A stretch of DNA of 64,000 nucleotides from Nitrosomonadales bacterium (GCA_016235045.1 JACRME010000022.1:1-64000), one strand, 5' to 3'; numbered from the stretch's first letter, positions 15,324 through 23,988 are shown. Program-made: numbers and translations. The notes: generated from the sequence alone by a model not told the origin.

Positions 15324-16721
15324 CTATTCGCTCGCTTTCGCTTCTTCCGGTTCCACGTCCAGGATCAGTCCGCGTATGCGCACGATCCTGACCTTTTGTC
15401 CGCGGCGCAGCGGCTGTTCGCTGTTGATGCGCCAGGTTTCGCCTTGCACGCGCGCCCAGCCGACCGTGCCGGCGAAGTCATCCAGCACCTCGCCGGTGTC
15501 GCCGATCAACTTTTCCTGGCCGCTCACGACCGGACGTTTGTGTGCCCGCAACGCCATGCCGACGACGAGGAAAATGAACAGTGCGCTGGCGACGGCCATC
15601 GTGGCGATCATCGGCAACGACACCCCGAATCCCGGAATGTCGGTTTGGATCAGCATGACTGAGCCCATCACGAAGGCGACCACCCCGCCGATGCCGAGCA
15701 CACCGAAGCTGGGCATGAACGCCTCGACAGTCATGAAGGCGATGCCGAGCAGGATGAGTCCCAGTCCGACATAGCTGATGGGCAACATCTGGAATGCGTA
15801 CAGCGCGAGCAGCAGCGAAATCGCCCCGGCAACGCCCGGCAACACGAATCCCGGATTGGAGAACTCGAAAAACAGGCCGAAGATTCCCGCGAGCATCAGC
15901 AGGTAGGCAATGCTCGGGTCGGCGATGACCGACAGCAACCGGCTGCGCCAATCCGGTTCCAGCGTGACAACGTGCGCACCCGCAACGTTGAGTTTGCGCT
16001 CCACGCCCAGCACATTCACCTTGCGTCCGTCCAGTTGCCGCAACAGGTCGGGCACGTCGGCCGCGATGACCTCGATGACCTTGATCTTCCGGGCTTCGGC
16101 GGCAGTCAGGCTCACCGCCTTGCGCACCGCCTTTTCTGCCCATTCGGCATTGCGCCCGCGCATTTGCGCCAGGCTGCGGATATAGGCGGAGGCATCGTTG
16201 ACCAGCTTCTGCTCCATCGTGGTCAGCGCCTTTCCGGGGGACGGGCTAGCGCCGCTTTTTTCCCGGTCGCCGTCGCGGTCGCCTTTTTGCGGCGGGTCGC
16301 CCATGCCGGGCATGCCGATCATCACGGGCGAGGCGGCGCCCAGATTGGTGGCCGGCGCCATGGCGGCGATGTGGCTGGCATAGAGAATGTAGGTTCCGGC
16401 ACTCGCGGCACGCGCGCCGTCGGGTGCGACGAACGCGGCCACCGCGACCGGCGAGGCGATGATGTGCTTGATGATCTGGCGCATGGAAGTGTCGAGCCCG
16501 CCCGGCGTATCCATCTTCAGCACGACCAGTTGGGCCTGGTCGTCGGCGGCAGAATTCAGGCCGCGCACGATGTAGTCCGCCGATCCCGGACTGATGGCGC
16601 CGTCGACGGTGAGCACCACCACTTCGGGCGCAGCCGCGCGGCAGGTCGCGGCGATCAGCAGCAGGCCGAGCCACAGGGTATGCAGGATGGAAGAAAGAGT
16701 CATAGCTTTCCAGCCTTTCAT
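15324..16721 (-). CDS. NfeD family membrane serine protease (ClpP class)
   Basis: A 465-residue long-form NfeD. A signal or anchor (about 8-30) precedes a ClpP-class domain with DTPGGLDTSMRQI and the likely nucleophile S107 in ARAASAGTYILY. Next come about four membrane helices (roughly 275-400) and a C-terminal OB-fold NfeD domain (IGDTGEVLDDFAGTVGWARV). A glycine/aspartate-rich loop (about 140-165) interrupts the protease domain. Known relatives cleave the C-terminus of the partner slipin. ATG 16703, preceded by GAAAGG, is a plausible alternative start that removes six residues. It forms a unit with the slipin. Confidence 0.9.
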   Translation of the reverse strand: MKGWKAMTLSSILHTLWLGLLLIAATCRAAAPEVVVLTVDGAISPGSADYIVRGLNSAADDQAQLVVLKMDTPGGLDTSMRQIIKHIIASPVAVAAFVAPDGARAASAGTYILYASHIAAMAPATNLGAASPVMIGMPGMGDPPQKGDRDGDREKSGASPSPGKALTTMEQKLVNDASAYIRSLAQMRGRNAEWAEKAVRKAVSLTAAEARKIKVIEVIAADVPDLLRQLDGRKVNVLGVERKLNVAGAHVVTLEPDWRSRLLSVIADPSIAYLLMLAGIFGLFFEFSNPGFVLPGVAGAISLLLALYAFQMLPISYVGLGLILLGIAFMTVEAFMPSFGVLGIGGVVAFVMGSVMLIQTDIPGFGVSLPMIATMAVASALFIFLVVGMALRAHKRPVVSGQEKLIGDTGEVLDDFAGTVGWARVQGETWRINSEQPLRRGQKVRIVRIRGLILDVEPEEAKASE

Positions 16722-16733
16722 GTATCTGGAGAA

Positions 16734-17345
16734 TTACATCGGCGGCTTCATGCCCTTTTGGCCGACGCTGATGTGTTGCGCGGTCAGGCTGCCGTCGGCG
16801 GCTTGCCGCGCGACGCAGAAAATCTGCGCGCCCTTTTTGAGCACCGATTTATTGGCGGGCCGGAAAGAAACGACGGGCACGCCGCGCGGCACGATGATCT
16901 TCTGGCGGCCGCCCTGGTAGCTGAGCGTCAGTTCCTTGCCGTTGACGGTGTTGGCGATGGCATCCACGTTGGCATTGGTCATGCTGGAGCCCGGCTCGAG
17001 ATCCCACGCGTAATGCCCTTCGCCCATGCCGCGCTGCGTCTCCGCGAAGATGTGCACTTCGCGCGCAAGCAGCGGGCCGCCGGGAACCTTGGGGACGGCG
17101 GTGACGCCGACGAAACTGTTGCGTTTGATGTCGCCCGGTTTGAGCGCGACGACGGACTTGATTTTGGTGGCGCCGTTGACGCCGATGTTCAGGTTCCTGC
17201 CGTCACTCGTTTTCACCTGCAACTCGTGGCCGTCGAATCCGGCGATGGCGCCGCGCACCCGCATGTTGAGGACAGACTGCGCTTGCGCATCCATCAATCC
17301 CAACACCAATGCACTCACCAGCAGTATTGCTTTAGCCTTGTTCAT
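16734..17345 (-). CDS. Secreted protein of unknown function (DUF5666-like)
   Basis: A 203-residue protein with a clear Sec signal (MNKAKAILLVSALVLGLMDA, cut near AQA-Q). The mature part has repeated short beta-like units (VRGAIAGFDGHELQVKTSDG, later VNGKELTLSYQGGRQKI and GAQIFCVARQ), as in DUF5666-like OB-type periplasmic proteins. I chose ATG 17345 because the signal peptide starts there; the frame is open further upstream but non-conserved. It ends 12 bases before nfeD, so it may head that transcript. Function unknown. Confidence 0.7.
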   Translation of the reverse strand: MNKAKAILLVSALVLGLMDAQAQSVLNMRVRGAIAGFDGHELQVKTSDGRNLNIGVNGATKIKSVVALKPGDIKRNSFVGVTAVPKVPGGPLLAREVHIFAETQRGMGEGHYAWDLEPGSSMTNANVDAIANTVNGKELTLSYQGGRQKIIVPRGVPVVSFRPANKSVLKKGAQIFCVARQAADGSLTAQHISVGQKGMKPPM

Positions 17346-17858
17346 GCCGCACTCCTTGAGAGGCTTACTGAACGGATACCGAATACGCGCAAAATTGGAG
17401 TCGAATCGCCGCATTAAGTTCTGCCTTGCGACGGGCGGCAGGCGCGCTACAGCGTCGTGCAATAACCCCACCTGCCGGATGCGTAACAATCCGTGCCCAA
17501 CGGTTGTATTCTTCCCGGCGGCTGATAGCATTAACCAAAAGCGGGTGCCTTGCCGGTTGCCCGCCGGGCGAATAATTCAGTGAGGTAAACCCCCGGCTAT
17601 GTCGGGGGACTCACCAAGGTTTGACCTATGCGGCGGTCGCCAAAAGTAAAGATGAAGTTCCACTGCATTATTCCCTCCCCTTGCAGGGGGAGGGTTAGGG
17701 TGGGGGTGGAATTGAATATGTGTGCAGTCAATCGTTTGTACCCCCATCCCAGCCTTCCCCCTGAGAGGGTGAAGGAGCGAGACTCAGCCGCCTTCAGGCG
17801 GCTCTCGGTTTTTAGCGGCCCCTTTGAGGGGCTCACCATTAACTGCACCAGAGGCCAA
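17346..17858. other. Long intergenic region with hairpins and a repeat
   Basis: No gene. It holds a hairpin CCCCCG/CGGGGG at 17590-17608, C-rich repeat copy 3 (17672-17775), and two hairpins at 17786-17803 (AGCCGCC/GGCGGCT) and 17818-17832 (GCCCC/GGGGC) separated by CTCGGTTTTTAGCG. The outer hairpins resemble the subterminal hairpins of IS200/IS605-type ends, so this may be a transposase-less relic (inference). Confidence 0.5.
17672..17775. repeat. C-rich palindromic repeat, copy 3
   Basis: CCCTCCCCTTGCAGGGGGAG followed by GGTTAGGGTGGGGGT, unique centre, then TACCCCCATCCCAGCC and CTTCCCCCTGAGAGGG. Related to the copies beside the DUF559 pseudogene. Confidence 0.65.
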
Positions 17859-18146
17859 ATGAACAATCCTTCATCTGCCGAAAGGAAAACGCTGCGCCTG
17901 GTGATCCATGGTCGCGTGCAGGGCGTGTTTTTCCGCAACTCCATGCAGGGCGAAGCGCAATACCTTTCGATTTCCGGCTGGGTGCGCAACCGCAGCGACG
18001 GCACCGTGGAGGCGGTGGTGCAGGGGGAAGCGGATGCGGTGGATGCCATCGTGCGCTGGGCGCAGCGCGGGCCGCAGACGGCCAGCGTGGAGCGGGTGGA
18101 CATCTCGCCGGATACGGGGAGCTACGAATGGTTCGAGATCAGATGA
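17859..18146 (+). CDS. acyP: Acylphosphatase
   Basis: A 95-residue cytosolic enzyme that hydrolyses acyl phosphates. The family signature is clear: VIHGRVQGVFFRNSMQGEA, with the catalytic Arg in VFFR, then SGWVRNRSDGTVEAVVQGEA with the catalytic Asn, and GPQTASVERV near the end. Start ATG 17859 begins a normal-length protein; the frame upstream is open through repeats and is not family-like. The stop overlaps the start of the SDR gene (ATGA), so the two are co-translated. Confidence 0.93.
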   Translation: MNNPSSAERKTLRLVIHGRVQGVFFRNSMQGEAQYLSISGWVRNRSDGTVEAVVQGEADAVDAIVRWAQRGPQTASVERVDISPDTGSYEWFEIR

Positions 18147-18973
18147 AGATCATCCTTGTTACCGGCGCGACCGACGGCATCGGCTTCGCGACCGCAACGG
18201 AACTGGCGCGCCAGGGCCATGAGCTGGTGCTGCACGGGCGCAACGAGGAAAAAGCGCTGCGCGCCGTCGAAGCGATACGCACCGTCGCACCGCAGGCAGT
18301 CCTGCATACTGCCCATGCCGATTTTTCCGGTCTGTCCGACGTGGCGCGCATGGCGCAGGATCTTTCCGCGCGTCTGCCGCGGCTGGATGTACTGATCAAT
18401 AACGCGGGCGTTTACATGACCGAGCGCACGGTGTCGCAGGACGGTTACGAAATGACGCTGGCGGTCAACCACCTTGCACCTTTCCTGCTCACCAGTCTGT
18501 TGCTGCCGCTGCTGAAAAAATCCGCCGCGCCGCGCGTGGTCACCGTGAGCTCGATGGTGCATGCGAGCGGACGCATCGTGTTCGACGATATGAATTGCGA
18601 GAGTGGCTATAACGGTTATCACGCATATGCCAATTCCAAACTCGCCAACGCGCTGTTCGCGAACGAACTCGCGCGGCGCGAACGCTGGCTGGCCTCGAAC
18701 AGCCTGCATCCGGGCGTGATCGGCACCAAGTTGCTGCATGCGGCATTCAGCATGCCGGGGTCTGCAACGGCGGAGGGCGCGCGCACGTCGGTGTATCTCG
18801 CCGCTTCTCCCGCGGTGGAAGGCGTCACGGGAAAATATTTCGACAACTGCACCGAAACTGCGGCGGCAGCGCAGGCGCTGGACCAGCAACTGGCGCGGCA
18901 ATTGTGGGTGTGGTCGGAGGATGCGGTGCGGGATTTCCTGCAACTGCCCCAATCCAGGGGAAACTCCAAATAA
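18143..18973 (+). CDS. Short-chain dehydrogenase/reductase
   Basis: A 276-residue SDR oxidoreductase. The Rossmann cofactor motif TGATDGIGFATATEL is near the N-terminus, the NNAG motif at INNAGVYMTE, and the catalytic Ser and YxxxK in VSSMVH and YHAYANSKLANAL. Overall it resembles the retinol-dehydrogenase/WW-oxidoreductase-like branch. I place the start at ATG 18143, overlapping the acylphosphatase stop by four bases; an in-frame ATG at 18128 is less likely. Substrate unknown. Confidence 0.9.
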   Translation: MKIILVTGATDGIGFATATELARQGHELVLHGRNEEKALRAVEAIRTVAPQAVLHTAHADFSGLSDVARMAQDLSARLPRLDVLINNAGVYMTERTVSQDGYEMTLAVNHLAPFLLTSLLLPLLKKSAAPRVVTVSSMVHASGRIVFDDMNCESGYNGYHAYANSKLANALFANELARRERWLASNSLHPGVIGTKLLHAAFSMPGSATAEGARTSVYLAASPAVEGVTGKYFDNCTETAAAAQALDQQLARQLWVWSEDAVRDFLQLPQSRGNSK

Positions 18974-18979
18974 CTTTGC

Positions 18980-19024
18980 AGGGTGCGCTTGCGTACCGTT
19001 TGCTATGGTGCGCAAGCGCACCCT
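18980..19024. repeat. Long hairpin downstream of the SDR gene
   Basis: Inverted arms AGGGTGCGCTTGCGTACC (18980-18997) and GGTGCGCAAGCGCACCCT (19007-19024) pair over 18 positions with one mismatch and a 9-base loop. No T-run follows. It lies between convergent genes and could terminate both, or be a dispersed repeat. Confidence 0.6.
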
Positions 19025-19076
19025 ACGCCAGACTTAATCCGGGGTGCCCCAATAAAATTTTGCACGTCATGCATCT

Positions 19077-19940
19077 TCAAACCCGGGCAGGTTGGGTTTT
19101 TTCGCCGCTGATGACCCGCGCCGACCAGTGGAATTTTGCATGTCCGTCGTTCGAGGTCTGCTGCGCGAGATCGTGAACCGTGCGCCGGATTTTCTCGCGC
19201 GTCGGTTCGTCTGCCCTGGCCAGCCCGGCGACGACCGGTGCGGCGACCGCGGTCATGAAGTTCCAGTATTGCTCCGGGGATTCGAACTCCAGTTCTCCCG
19301 CCACTTCCGTCTCGGCGACATTTTCAAGTCCCGCCTCCCGGTAGGCGTCGGCCATGAAGCCCGGCGCAGCGCACCTGAACAGGCCCGGCGCTTCGCGCGG
19401 CGCAGGGGGCATTTCCACATTGGCGGCGATGGCGCCCATGATCGTGGTGGCCCATGAATTCTTGTCGGGCGCACCCCAGACGGCCGAGCAGACATATGCT
19501 CCTGTTCTGGACACGCGCACCATTTCCCTTAGTCCGAGGTTGATGTCGGGAAAGAACATGAAGCCAAAGCGGCAGGTGACGGCATCGAAACTTTCATCCG
19601 CGAACGGCATGTCGCCCGCATCGCATTGCCGGGTGTCGACGTTCGCGATTCCGCGGCGCGCGGCATTTTCTGCGGCAACTTCGAGCATGCGCTCGGAGAG
19701 GTCCGTGATGGTCACCTTGCCCCTGGGGGTGTACTTCGCGGCGGACAATCCCGGTTCGCCCGTGCCCGCGGCTACATCAAGCACGCGGGATGTGTCGCGA
19801 AGTCGGGCGCTGTGAATGAGTTCTTCCCCGACCGGGGCAATCCAGTTCAGCACCAATTTGTCCCACTGTTTCCAGCCGGCGGAAAACCGGTCCCAGGTCT
19901 GGCGTTGCTGCTCCCTGATTTGAATCAATGGCTGTTGCAT
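19077..19940 (-). CDS. Class I SAM-dependent methyltransferase
   Basis: A 287-residue UbiE/MenG-like methyltransferase. Motif I VLDVAAGTGEPGLSAA binds SAM, followed by TITDLSERMLEVAAENA, CDAGDMPFADESFDAVTCRFGFMF in pieces, and LREMVRVSRTGAYV. The ATG at 19940 gives a normal N-terminus (MQQPLIQIREQQRQTWDRF). The substrate cannot be told from sequence. It is followed upstream on the same strand by a small HMA-like protein, with a 38-base gap, which suggests one transcript. Confidence 0.88.
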   Translation of the reverse strand: MQQPLIQIREQQRQTWDRFSAGWKQWDKLVLNWIAPVGEELIHSARLRDTSRVLDVAAGTGEPGLSAAKYTPRGKVTITDLSERMLEVAAENAARRGIANVDTRQCDAGDMPFADESFDAVTCRFGFMFFPDINLGLREMVRVSRTGAYVCSAVWGAPDKNSWATTIMGAIAANVEMPPAPREAPGLFRCAAPGFMADAYREAGLENVAETEVAGELEFESPEQYWNFMTAVAAPVVAGLARADEPTREKIRRTVHDLAQQTSNDGHAKFHWSARVISGEKTQPARV

Positions 19941-19978
19941 GATCGTCTCCCGATTAAAGTTGTACAGGGCCACCCCGG

Positions 19979-20212
19979 CTAAGCGCCAACCAACTGGGCG
20001 GTATAGCCGGCGGCGCGTGCCTTTGCCAGGAGCGCGGCAGTGGTGGTCTTTTCCGGGTTGAAGGCGATCACGATGAGGTGATCCTTGCCCGGATTGAACC
20101 TGGGGGCAATGACGCCCTCGATCTGCCGCATGCCTTCTTCCAAAGAGACGCGTGCATCCGCGCTCAACGACTCGTTGATGTGAATCATCACATCGCTGAC
20201 ACTGGTTTTCAT
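19979..20212 (-). CDS. HMA-like small protein without the CxxC motif
   Basis: A 77-residue protein with the beta-alpha-beta pattern of heavy-metal-associated domains (SVSDVMIHINESLSADARVS, then DHLIVIAFNPEKTTTAALLA, then ARAAGYTAQLVGA). The metal-binding CxxC is absent: there is no cysteine at all, so it is unlikely to be a copper chaperone. The family assignment rests on pattern only. It lies between a methyltransferase and a small membrane protein on the same strand. ATG 20212 follows a good GGAG. Confidence 0.65.
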   Translation of the reverse strand: MKTSVSDVMIHINESLSADARVSLEEGMRQIEGVIAPRFNPGKDHLIVIAFNPEKTTTAALLAKARAAGYTAQLVGA

Positions 20213-20266
20213 GATGTTCTCCTTTCACGTTGTTCATGTGCCGTTCGCCGGGGGATGCCCCGGCTG

Positions 20267-20653
20267 TTAGCTTGCAGCGGCACGGCGCGGTGTAAGCACT
20301 GCAAGTATCGCCGCAACTGCAATCAGGGCCGCGACGTCGCCGACGAGATGTCCGATGTGCCGCGTGTCGGCAACAGACTGCAGGCCCATAATTCCTCCAT
20401 GCACGATGCTGGACCAGACGGTAAACCAGATCAGGCTCAGGTTCGCCAGCGGATTGCGCGCGGCGAGCAGCAGAAACACGCCGAGCGTGGCGTAGATGCC
20501 GAGGATCATTTCCAGGTACTCCGAGCGCCCCGTCTCGTGCCAAACCCAGCCGGAGGGCCAGACGATGCCGAGCGGCCAGATGCCGAACGTGAACGTCAGC
20601 CCGACGAGTACCAGCACGATGCGCAGGTATTTGATGCGATCGCTTTCAGCCAT
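20267..20653 (-). CDS. Small four-helix membrane protein (DUF6632-like)
   Basis: A 128-residue protein with about four membrane helices. Visible marks are KYLRIVLVLVGLTFTFGIWP at the start, a histidine in HETGRSEYLEM, and SSIVHGGIMGLQS in the third helix. I start it at ATG 20653, with GGAGGTAAAC just upstream; the longer frame is not membrane-like. The DUF assignment is from memory of the pattern. Function unknown. It may share a transcript with the tautomerase upstream. Confidence 0.75.
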   Translation of the reverse strand: MAESDRIKYLRIVLVLVGLTFTFGIWPLGIVWPSGWVWHETGRSEYLEMILGIYATLGVFLLLAARNPLANLSLIWFTVWSSIVHGGIMGLQSVADTRHIGHLVGDVAALIAVAAILAVLTPRRAAAS

Positions 20654-20744
20654 TTTGTTTACCTCCTGTTCTTCACACTGGGCGCACTTCACGGAGGTAC
20701 TCTCGCGTGCGCCGGGAGCGAGAGCCTTTGCCAACACCGGCACT

Positions 20745-20942
20745 TCAAGTGCGGGGCCGGACAACGCCTTCGCCGCCTATCCCCCAATGTCCTTCGCGAA
20801 TCTCCTCGATCAGCACCCAGGTGATGCCGCGCATGGCCTCGCCTTCGATGGACACCATGGCATCGGTCACCTTGTCGATCATTTCGCGTTTCTGTTCTTC
20901 GCTGAAAACGTTTTCGATCACGTTGATGGTTACCAGTGGCAT
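20745..20942 (-). CDS. 4-oxalocrotonate tautomerase family protein
   Basis: A 65-residue protein of the tautomerase superfamily. After removal of Met1, Pro2 would be the catalytic base (MPLVTINVIENVFSEEQKRE), and the middle (MIDKVTDAMVSIEGEAMRG, then TWVLIEEI) follows the family pattern. Such enzymes work as hexamers on keto-enol isomerisation of dienol acids. No aromatic meta-cleavage genes are nearby, so the substrate is open. It is divergent from the CadC-like regulator. Confidence 0.88.
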   Translation of the reverse strand: MPLVTINVIENVFSEEQKREMIDKVTDAMVSIEGEAMRGITWVLIEEIREGHWGIGGEGVVRPRT

Positions 20943-21102
20943 GACGTTCCTCCTGTATCGGTTTCATTCGTTTCCCATTCACGGCCCGGAGTCTAGTGAA
21001 ACGGTTGCGCGAAAGCTTGAAGTAGCCCTGGAGTTTTTGTGGGGATTTTGTGGGGATTGTTTGCTACAGTGTTGCCGAGCCGTCACGACGGGGGATACGC
21101 CG

Positions 21103-22647
21103 ATGCTGCTGACTTTCGGGGATTACGAGCTTGATACCGACTTGTTCGCATTGCGCTGCAACGGCCAATTGCGCCAGGTCGAGCCGCTGGTGTTCAACCT
21201 GCTGGTCTACCTGGCGCAGCACCGCGACCGCGTCGTCAGCCATCGGGAATTGCTGGACGCGTTGTGGGTCGGCAAAGTGGTCAGCGAATCGACCCTGAGC
21301 AGTTGCGTCAAGGCGGCGCGCCAGGCGGTCGGGGACAGCGGGGAAGAACAGAACTGCATCGCGACCGTACACCGGCGCGGCTATCGTTTTGTGGCCGCGG
21401 TGGAAGAGCGCGCAGCAGTAGCCAAACCGACCGAAGGCGGATTGGGCGCGCCGGCCGAGCGCCGGGCCGCACCCCACCGCGATCGCCCGTCTCTTGCGGT
21501 GCTGCCGTTCTCGCACAATCCCGGCAACGACGCGATTGCCTGGACCGCCCAGGTGCTGGGCGAAGATATCAGCATTCTGCTGGCCCGCATCCCCGGCTTT
21601 CTGGTGATCTCGCGCAACTCGACTGCCTACTACCGCGGGCGCGAGTACAGCATCGGCCAGGTCGGGCGCGAGCTGGATATCGACTATGTGGTCGAGGGCT
21701 CGGTTTGGGAGACGGACAATCGGCTGCGCATCTCCGTGCAACTGCTGGAAACGTCGAGCGGCCGGTTCCTGTGGGCCAACCGCACCGAGATGCCGGCGGA
21801 CCAACTCGGCGAATTCCAGGACGATATCGTGCGCGAGATCGTCGGCCACATCGAACCGGAACTCAGCCGCGCCGAATTCGTCTCGCTGAAACGACGCCGC
21901 GCTGTCGACCTGGGTGCCTGGGCGCTATACCGCAGGGCTCATGCGACGCTCGTGTTGAAGGGCTGGAGCGAGGAAAGTTTCGGCGAAACATCGAGCCTGT
22001 TGCGGCAAGCCATTGCCCGCGACCCGAATCTGGCCTTCGCCCACGCCTACCTCTCGCTGCACCTGGCGCTCGGCCACTTGATCGGGCTGATCAACGATGA
22101 GAGCTGCTGGAGCGAGGCCGTCGTCGCTGCCGAAGCCGCCTTGGCGCTGGACGGCCAGGACTCCGATGTGCTCGGCTACGTGGGCTGTGCGTTCGCCGAC
22201 ATGGGGGATTACCAGCGCGGCATGGGCATGTTGCGCCGCGCGCTGGAACTGGACCCAAGCAATGCTCAGGCGCACGCGGCACTTGGCGCCGCGTTGCTGC
22301 GTACCGGCAAGGCGGAGGGCATCGAGTCGCTGCGCCGGGGAATCCGCATCAGCCCGCGCGATACCCGTCTGGCAGCCTGGGGCGCACTGCTGGCACGCGG
22401 ACTGTTGAGTTTCGGCAAAGTCGACGAGGCGATCGAGGCGGCCATGCATGCCTGTCGTTGCGACGACAAAATCTTCCTGCCGCGCCTGGTGCTGGCCGCG
22501 GCGTTAATTACGGCGGACGACAAGGACGGCGCACGTGCCGCACTGGATGATGCGCGTCGCATACGCCCGCGCCTGGCCGATGGCGATATCGCCCGCTTTG
22601 CCACACCGGATGAGATTGCCAACCTGGGACGGGCCGGACTTCTGTAA
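21103..22647 (+). CDS. Soluble CadC/OmpR-type winged-helix regulator with TPR-like repeats
   Basis: A 514-residue regulator. Residues 1-100 form an OmpR-type winged helix (FGDYELDTDLFALRCNGQ, then VVSHRELLDALW and TVHRRGYRFVAAVEE). Residues about 125-260 are a TolB-N/FlgO-like domain often found after such winged helices (LAVLPFSHNPGND, then DYVVEGSVWETDNRLRISV). The rest is helical repeats resembling TPRs (AYLSLHLALG, then MLRRALELDPSNAQAHAALG). No membrane helix is visible, unlike CadC, so it senses a cytoplasmic signal. I use ATG 21103; the frame upstream lies over the tautomerase gene. It is divergent from that gene, which may be its target. Confidence 0.85.
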   Translation: MLLTFGDYELDTDLFALRCNGQLRQVEPLVFNLLVYLAQHRDRVVSHRELLDALWVGKVVSESTLSSCVKAARQAVGDSGEEQNCIATVHRRGYRFVAAVEERAAVAKPTEGGLGAPAERRAAPHRDRPSLAVLPFSHNPGNDAIAWTAQVLGEDISILLARIPGFLVISRNSTAYYRGREYSIGQVGRELDIDYVVEGSVWETDNRLRISVQLLETSSGRFLWANRTEMPADQLGEFQDDIVREIVGHIEPELSRAEFVSLKRRRAVDLGAWALYRRAHATLVLKGWSEESFGETSSLLRQAIARDPNLAFAHAYLSLHLALGHLIGLINDESCWSEAVVAAEAALALDGQDSDVLGYVGCAFADMGDYQRGMGMLRRALELDPSNAQAHAALGAALLRTGKAEGIESLRRGIRISPRDTRLAAWGALLARGLLSFGKVDEAIEAAMHACRCDDKIFLPRLVLAAALITADDKDGARAALDDARRIRPRLADGDIARFATPDEIANLGRAGLL

Positions 22648-22679
22648 CGCGGTTCGCCTTGTTCAATCACTTATGGGAG

Positions 22680-22730
22680 CGCCGACGTCCTCGTCGGCAA
22701 CCATCATCAATTACCGACGGGACGTCGGCG
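22680..22730. repeat. Palindromic element
   Basis: Inverted arms CGCCGACGTCC (22680-22690) and GGGACGTCGGCG (22719-22730) lie between convergent genes. This is a dispersed-repeat type hairpin that could also act as a bidirectional terminator; no T-run is present. Confidence 0.5.
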
Positions 22731-22753
22731 TTTCCAAAAACCATATTTCACGT

Positions 22754-23389
22754 CTACCACTTCAACAGCACCTTACCCAACCACCAACCCAGCACCGCCA
22801 CCGCGATCATCGGCAGGTAATGCCATTCGACGAGGTGGATGATCGAGTCGGTCTGTTCATGCAGGCGCAACCACAGCGCGCCCGTGCTGAAAGCAAACAG
22901 CACCGCGACGATGCCGGACAGATGCAGGTGCGTGCTGGCGAATTGGCGCATGGCGTAAAAGATCCCCGCAGACGGCAGCAGCGAAAACGCGAAGATGCTC
23001 AGCGTGCACTCGAAGCTGTGCACCGGCAGCGGCGAGGGCGGGTTGTCGGCGTATAAGGAAAGAATCAGGGCCAGCGCGAACAGCGCAAATATCCAAACCG
23101 GCGCGAAGGCGGCGCGGCGCTGCTGGTGCAGGTCGGGGAAGGACAGGATGGCGGCGCTGAAAGCGGTGCTGACGAGGATGCCAAGCAACAGCATGACCTC
23201 GGCGACAAACCACGGATTGAGCAATTGCAGGGCCCAATCCGGGCGCGGGCCCGTGATCAGCAGCGCGACCAGCAGATACGCCGCCGCCACGGCCAGCCAT
23301 TTCAATCCCAGCAGCCAGGGGCGCGGCGCGGGGTTCACCGCCTTTGCGTCCTTGCTCAGCGTGGCAACCAGTTGCTCGATATTGTCCAT
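22754..23389 (-). CDS. nrsF: NrsF-like anti-sigma factor (DUF1109)
   Basis: A 211-residue protein with a short cytoplasmic N-terminus and six membrane helices (about 30-50, 63-85, 93-112, 128-148, 158-178 and 190-208). The layout and length match DUF1109/NrsF, the membrane anti-sigma factor that holds SigF-type ECF factors until a stress is sensed. A cysteine in HSFECTLSI at the start of helix 4 matches the position of conserved cysteines in the family. It begins immediately after the sigma gene stop, so the pair is co-translated. Confidence 0.85.
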   Translation of the reverse strand: MDNIEQLVATLSKDAKAVNPAPRPWLLGLKWLAVAAAYLLVALLITGPRPDWALQLLNPWFVAEVMLLLGILVSTAFSAAILSFPDLHQQRRAAFAPVWIFALFALALILSLYADNPPSPLPVHSFECTLSIFAFSLLPSAGIFYAMRQFASTHLHLSGIVAVLFAFSTGALWLRLHEQTDSIIHLVEWHYLPMIAVAVLGWWLGKVLLKW

Positions 23390-23974
23390 TTAACGTTCCA
23401 GCCTTTCACGCAAAACCTTGTAGGCGCGATGCGCGGCCACCTTGACCGCCGATTCGGTCATGCCCATTCTTTCGGCTACCTCTTTTGAGGTGCAACCCTC
23501 GTGATGCATCAGGCGCAGAATCGTCGCCTGCTTCTCCGGAAGTTTTTGCACCTCCACACTGATGGATTCGTAGTTGAACCCGGTTTCGGTTACATCGTCC
23601 GGCAGGATTTCTTCCAGTTCGGACAAATCCTCGGCATCGCGCAACTGGTCGGCGTAATGCGCGCGCAGGTGATCCTGCAAGCGGAATTTGGCGATGGCAT
23701 ACATCCACGGTTTGTAGGGGCGCTGGCCGTCGTAGGTGTGGCGGGCCTTGTGGATGGAGATCAGGATTTCCTGCAACACGTCATCCACTTCCGCGCTGGC
23801 AAAGATGCGCCGCGACAGAAACGGGCGCAGCAGGCGCGCCGTCTCTTTCAGCAGTTCGGCATACGCCTGCGCGTCCCCGTTCAGGGATCGTTGCATGAGC
23901 GCTGCAAGGTTGTCGCCGCTATCCGTCACCTGTTCACTATTCGAAAAATGGACAGACGAATAGTAACCTGTCAT
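23390..23974 (-). CDS. sigF: ECF RNA polymerase sigma factor, SigF-like
   Basis: A 194-residue ECF sigma factor. Region 2 shows FLSRRIFASAEVDDVLQEIL and HTYDGQRPYKPWMYAIAKFR (residues about 54-98); region 4 shows LPEKQATILRLMHHEGCTSK and VAERMGMTESAVKVAAHRAY (145-185). I choose ATG 23974 over one further upstream, which would run into doxX. It starts 14 bases after the doxX-like gene, placing it at the end of the bufferin operon, and nrsF follows with no gap. Three GTAAC(C/T)-N16-CGAA promoters in this region fit the known SigF-type consensus, so self-activation through the bufA promoter is likely. Confidence 0.9.
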   Translation of the reverse strand: MTGYYSSVHFSNSEQVTDSGDNLAALMQRSLNGDAQAYAELLKETARLLRPFLSRRIFASAEVDDVLQEILISIHKARHTYDGQRPYKPWMYAIAKFRLQDHLRAHYADQLRDAEDLSELEEILPDDVTETGFNYESISVEVQKLPEKQATILRLMHHEGCTSKEVAERMGMTESAVKVAAHRAYKVLRERLER

Positions 23975-23988
23975 TACCCCTTCCACAG

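Noticed and set aside
16734-17531. Longer version of the secreted protein gene
   Set aside because: The extra 62 N-terminal codons hide the signal peptide, which clearly begins at ATG 17345.
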